Shown in pieces: positions 61,258 through 64,000 of a DNA stretch of 64,000 bases. Source of the stretch: Methylococcales bacterium (GTDB taxonomy: Bacteria > Pseudomonadota > Gammaproteobacteria > Methylococcales > Methylomonadaceae); assembly GCA_028712795.1 (NCBI GenBank), contig JAQTPT010000001.1, positions 186,001 to 250,000 on the forward strand, given 5' to 3'. Within the stretch, counting starts at the first letter, position 1, and each line of letters begins with the position of its first letter. Below the pieces are notes generated by a model. That model had not been told where the DNA came from and made no database searches. It worked only from the letters and a program-made list of their open reading frames with translations. The position numbers were made by a program, and so were the translations under genes.

Positions 61258-62976
61258 ATGAACACTATAAAACAATTACTTAAACCTAAAGTTGAGATGG
61301 GGTTTTTCGCAATTTTAGTTATTTTTCTGCTGTTGTTACTGTTGGCTTCACAAAGCACTTTCGCAGCAGAGATTAATGTTTCCGTGGATCGTAATCCGGT
61401 CAGTATTGATGAATCTTTCCAGATAATGTTTACAGCGACTGAGTCACCAGACGATGACCCGGATTTCAGTCCCTTGGAACAGGATTTTTCGATACTCAAC
61501 CAGAGTAACAGCAGCAGCTCATCATGGATAAATGGAAAATCCACCAAGACTATTCAGTGGACGGTCAATGTAGTGGCTAAAAAAACGGGCCGTCTGGTTA
61601 TTCCTTCGGTGAAATTTGGTAATGATATAAGTCAGTCTTCTGCCATTTTGGTTACTAATGTTACGCCCAACAAAGCGGTTAAGACTAATGATGACTTGTT
61701 TATAGAAGTTGAGGCGACTCCGCTAAACCCCTATATACAGTCCCAGGTTTTCTATACCTTGCGGCTATATACAAAAGTCAATATTTCTCAAGCCAGATTG
61801 AATGAACCTGAACTGGCAGATGCCGTAATTGAACGATTAGGTGAAGACAGCAACTATAATACCCAGGTTAACGGCGTTAATTATTCGGTGACTGAACGGA
61901 AATATGTCATTTTCCCACAAAAAAGTGGACGGCTAATTATTAAGCCTTTGGTATTAACTGCCGAAGTGCTAACCGACGGCAACCCCAATTTTAACAGTTT
62001 TTTTAATTCGCAAATGACAAAAACCAAACGGGTCGAATCTAAAGCGATAACGCTGGATGTAAAACCAGCACCGGCCTCTTTTAATGGCAAACATTGGCTA
62101 TCGGCTGAAGAACTGGTTTTAAAGCAGGAATGGTCCGGCGATGTCCAACAAATGAAGGTTGGAGAACCTTTGACCAGAACCTTAACCTTACTGGCAAAAG
62201 GCACAACGGTCGGTCAACTTCCTGAATTGAATACTACCAACACCAATGACCGGTTGAAAGCCTATCCCGACCAACCCGTATTACAAGAACAGAAAAAAGC
62301 CGATGGATTGCAGGCTTTCAAAGAAGAAAAAATCGCCCTGATTCCCTCAAAAGCAGGCAGCTACACATTACCTGCCATAGAAATTCCCTGGTTTAATACT
62401 AAAAGCCAAAAAATGGAAGTGGCAAGAATCCCGGAAACAACAATTACAGCTCTTGCTGCCGCCGGGACTCAGTCTGCACCTGTGGCTCCAGAGGTTACGC
62501 CAGCTACCCCAGAGAAAATTGAAACCGGTTCAGTTATTAAAGGCCCGCAACAAATCAATATCTGGTTATGGGTTTCTGTATTTTTAGCGACCGGCTGGTT
62601 ACTGACATTGATTTATTTCTTAACTAATCGCACTGTTACCAAACCCATTATTGAAAATAACGGCCCGGAAATAAATTTAAAAGAGTGCATTAAGAACTTA
62701 AAAATTGCCTGTAATAACGACAATGCGCTTGCGTCTAAAGATGCCTTGCTTGAATGGGGGCGGCAAAAGTTTAATGTTTCGAATCTGGGCGCTATAGCCA
62801 TGTTTTGTGATGCCCGATTGAGAGATGAAATTCTGCATTTAAATCATGTTTTATATGGCAAAGAAGCGGGGCAATGGCAAGGCAAAAAACTATTTCAGGC
62901 ATTTACTGAAAATAAAGCCCGAGAGAAAATTGCAATGACTGAGGATAAAAGCCTGGAGCCGCTTTATCGTTTGTAG
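61258..62976 (+). CDS. batD: BatD-family protein (oxygen tolerance)
   Basis: BatD is a membrane-anchored protein of the BatABCDE 'aerotolerance' cluster. The 572-residue product has a Sec signal (ILVIFLLLLLLASQSTFAAE), three beta-rich domains with SQVFYTLRLYTKVNISQA near residue 162, SVTERKYVIFPQKSGRLIIK near 205, and a membrane helix near 455-475 (INIWLWVSVFLATGWLLT) followed by a cytoplasmic tail. The Bat complex usually includes VWA-domain BatA/BatB; none is present here, so this BatD stands alone or its partners are elsewhere. Confidence 0.88.
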   Translation: MNTIKQLLKPKVEMGFFAILVIFLLLLLLASQSTFAAEINVSVDRNPVSIDESFQIMFTATESPDDDPDFSPLEQDFSILNQSNSSSSSWINGKSTKTIQWTVNVVAKKTGRLVIPSVKFGNDISQSSAILVTNVTPNKAVKTNDDLFIEVEATPLNPYIQSQVFYTLRLYTKVNISQARLNEPELADAVIERLGEDSNYNTQVNGVNYSVTERKYVIFPQKSGRLIIKPLVLTAEVLTDGNPNFNSFFNSQMTKTKRVESKAITLDVKPAPASFNGKHWLSAEELVLKQEWSGDVQQMKVGEPLTRTLTLLAKGTTVGQLPELNTTNTNDRLKAYPDQPVLQEQKKADGLQAFKEEKIALIPSKAGSYTLPAIEIPWFNTKSQKMEVARIPETTITALAAAGTQSAPVAPEVTPATPEKIETGSVIKGPQQINIWLWVSVFLATGWLLTLIYFLTNRTVTKPIIENNGPEINLKECIKNLKIACNNDNALASKDALLEWGRQKFNVSNLGAIAMFCDARLRDEILHLNHVLYGKEAGQWQGKKLFQAFTENKAREKIAMTEDKSLEPLYRL

Positions 62977-63014
62977 CCGCTATAGAAAGAATTTAGCCTC
63001 ATAGCATTGGTGAC

Positions 63015-63728
63015 ATGCCCATTTTCCACTTTCAGCAGTTTTCAGTCATTCAGAGTCAATCGGCAATGAAGGTCTGTACTGACGCCGTTTTATTTGGCGC
63101 CATGGCATCGGTTAATCCGGGTGATCGGGTGTTGGATATTGGTGCGGGGACTGGCGTGCTTTCTTTAATGGCAGCACAGTTGGGAGCGGCACATGTCACA
63201 GCAGTGGAATTGACTCAAGAAAGTTATGAAGAAACCCGGCTAAATTTCAGCAATAGTCCCTGGGCGGGTCGTTTTGAAGCGGTGCATCAGGATATTCAAG
63301 GCTTTGCCAGTTCGGTCGGCGGCCAATATGATCTTATTATTTGTAACCCACCATTTTTTGAAAACCATAGCAAAACAACAAATTTCCTTAGGATGACTGC
63401 CAGACACAATGATCAACTGCCTTTTGCGGATTTAATTAAAAGTACCGGTCAATTGTTATCCAGTCAGGGATTGTTTTACCTGTTACTTCCTGTTCATGCG
63501 GTAGAAAAATTTGTTACAGCAGCGTTAGCAGCGAATATTTATTTAATCCATCAAACGGTTTTTCGCGGCTATGCCCATAACAAAGCCAAAGTTTCCGCAT
63601 TGACTTTTAGCCGCACACCTAGCGTTTTATCCACAAGCTTGTTGACGATTTACGAATCTCATCGGGTTTATACGAAAGATACCGAGCGCTACTTATCGCC
63701 ATTTCTTTTGCGTTTTAGTGATAATTAA
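63015..63728 (+). CDS. trmN6: tRNA1(Val) (adenine(37)-N6)-methyltransferase
   Basis: TrmN6 (YfiC) methylates A37 of tRNA-Val. The 237-residue product has the entry motif MKVCTDAVLFGAMASV (about residues 18-33), SAM-binding VLDIGAGTGVLSLMAAQLGA near 39, an acidic VELTQESYEET strand and the catalytic NPPFFENHS of amino-methyltransferases near 114. Length and order match the family. A terminator follows, 94 bases after the stop. Confidence 0.93.
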   Translation: MPIFHFQQFSVIQSQSAMKVCTDAVLFGAMASVNPGDRVLDIGAGTGVLSLMAAQLGAAHVTAVELTQESYEETRLNFSNSPWAGRFEAVHQDIQGFASSVGGQYDLIICNPPFFENHSKTTNFLRMTARHNDQLPFADLIKSTGQLLSSQGLFYLLLPVHAVEKFVTAALAANIYLIHQTVFRGYAHNKAKVSALTFSRTPSVLSTSLLTIYESHRVYTKDTERYLSPFLLRFSDN

Positions 63729-63822
63729 GTCTGGAAGAATTGAATTAAGCCCCATCACCAGGTTAATTCAGTGAAAGAGCTTTAAAAGGAAGAACCGGTT
63801 TTGAACCGAATGCAGGAGTTTG

Positions 63823-63849
63823 GCAACACATCCCTGTGTTGCAGCTTTT
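63823..63849 (+). terminator. Rho-independent terminator after trmN6
   Basis: GCAACACA pairs with TGTGTTGC around a TCCC loop, eight base pairs, followed by AGCTTTT. It lies between trmN6 and the convergent gene tail at the window edge. Confidence 0.75.
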
Positions 63850-63863
63850 AAATCTCAGTCAAA

Positions 63864-64000
63864 CTATCTAACGACCTTGTGTCCGCGTCCGCTCATACAG
63901 TTGTTGTAAGCGCTTTTGAACTTCTCTTCAGAGCTTAGACCTTTATAGGCGCCGCCTCCCAAACCGCCCCCTGCAGCGCCTATAGCTGCGCCCATGCCTG
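63864..64000 (-). CDS. C-terminal end of a glycine-zipper protein, truncated by window edge
   Basis: Reading the minus strand from the edge gives GMGAAIGAAGGGLGGGAYKG, then SSEEKFKSAYNNCMSGRGHK and VVR before a TAG at 63864-63866. A run of Gly/Ala with a Cys-bearing basic end is typical of small glycine-zipper outer-membrane proteins. Only about 45 codons are present, so the signal peptide and family cannot be verified. Confidence 0.7.
   Translation of the reverse strand, partial: GMGAAIGAAGGGLGGGAYKGLSSEEKFKSAYNNCMSGRGHKVVR

Noticed and set aside
61018..61275. 85-codon minus-strand open frame
   Set aside because: It overlaps the batD start, has no ribosome-binding site and no recognisable motif.

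Overview
The window looks like chromosomal DNA of a gammaproteobacterium. The strongest pointers are the gene order gshB-tonB-yqgE-ruvX-pyrR-pyrB-pyrX, which is typical of Pseudomonas-like Gammaproteobacteria, a complete gspE-to-gspD type II secretion operon, ecotin, cmoA and trmN6. An aquatic methanotroph-type host (order Methylococcales) would fit the general character, but that is an inference: no methane-oxidation gene lies here.

Layout. (1) 1-12444, plus strand: four very large genes of unknown function (first one cut by the window edge), visibly richer in G+C than what follows. (2) 12654-18445, minus: glutathione synthetase, TonB, YqgE, RuvX, PyrR, aspartate transcarbamoylase and its catalytically dead dihydroorotase-like partner. 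(3) 18576-21736: ribosomal proteins L28 and L33, threonine deaminase, ribose-5-phosphate isomerase A. (4) 21891-32631, minus: type II secretion genes E-F-G-H-I-J-K-L-M-C-D, tightly overlapping. (5) 32632-37791: repeat-bearing spacers, a DUF1643-like gene, endonuclease III, and a bufferin-type RiPP operon (Cys-repeat precursor, DUF692/MNIO enzyme, DUF2063 partner). (6) 37792-38900: remains of at least two insertion sequences. (7) 38901-44995: two methyltransferases, a GH57/DUF1957 glucan-branching-type enzyme with DUF4912 and HugZ-like neighbours, NadC and a flavin-reductase-like protein. (8) 45026-49439, minus: a block of exported proteins (hydrolase lipoprotein, Lnb/papain-like protein, small lipoprotein, ecotin). 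(9) 49709-55734, plus: a LeuB-family dehydrogenase, an Xre-RES toxin-antitoxin pair and two overlapping NTPase genes, the second carrying nearly identical 32-residue repeats. (10) 55950-64000: DegQ-type protease, MoaB, DUF423 protein, aminopeptidase N, BatD, TrmN6 and the tail of a glycine-zipper protein.

The parts most likely to hold undescribed biology are the giant-protein cluster at the left edge and the NTPase pair at 52140-55734. The bufferin operon is of a recently characterised kind, with local oddities (an internal hairpin and no DoxX gene). Well-supported sequence oddities include an 84-bp tandem duplication at the gspL/gspM junction, a palindromic repeat inserted in frame in pepN, a dead PyrC homologue, and a 96-bp exact repeat in the NTPase-TPR gene. 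No tRNA, rRNA or CRISPR array was seen.
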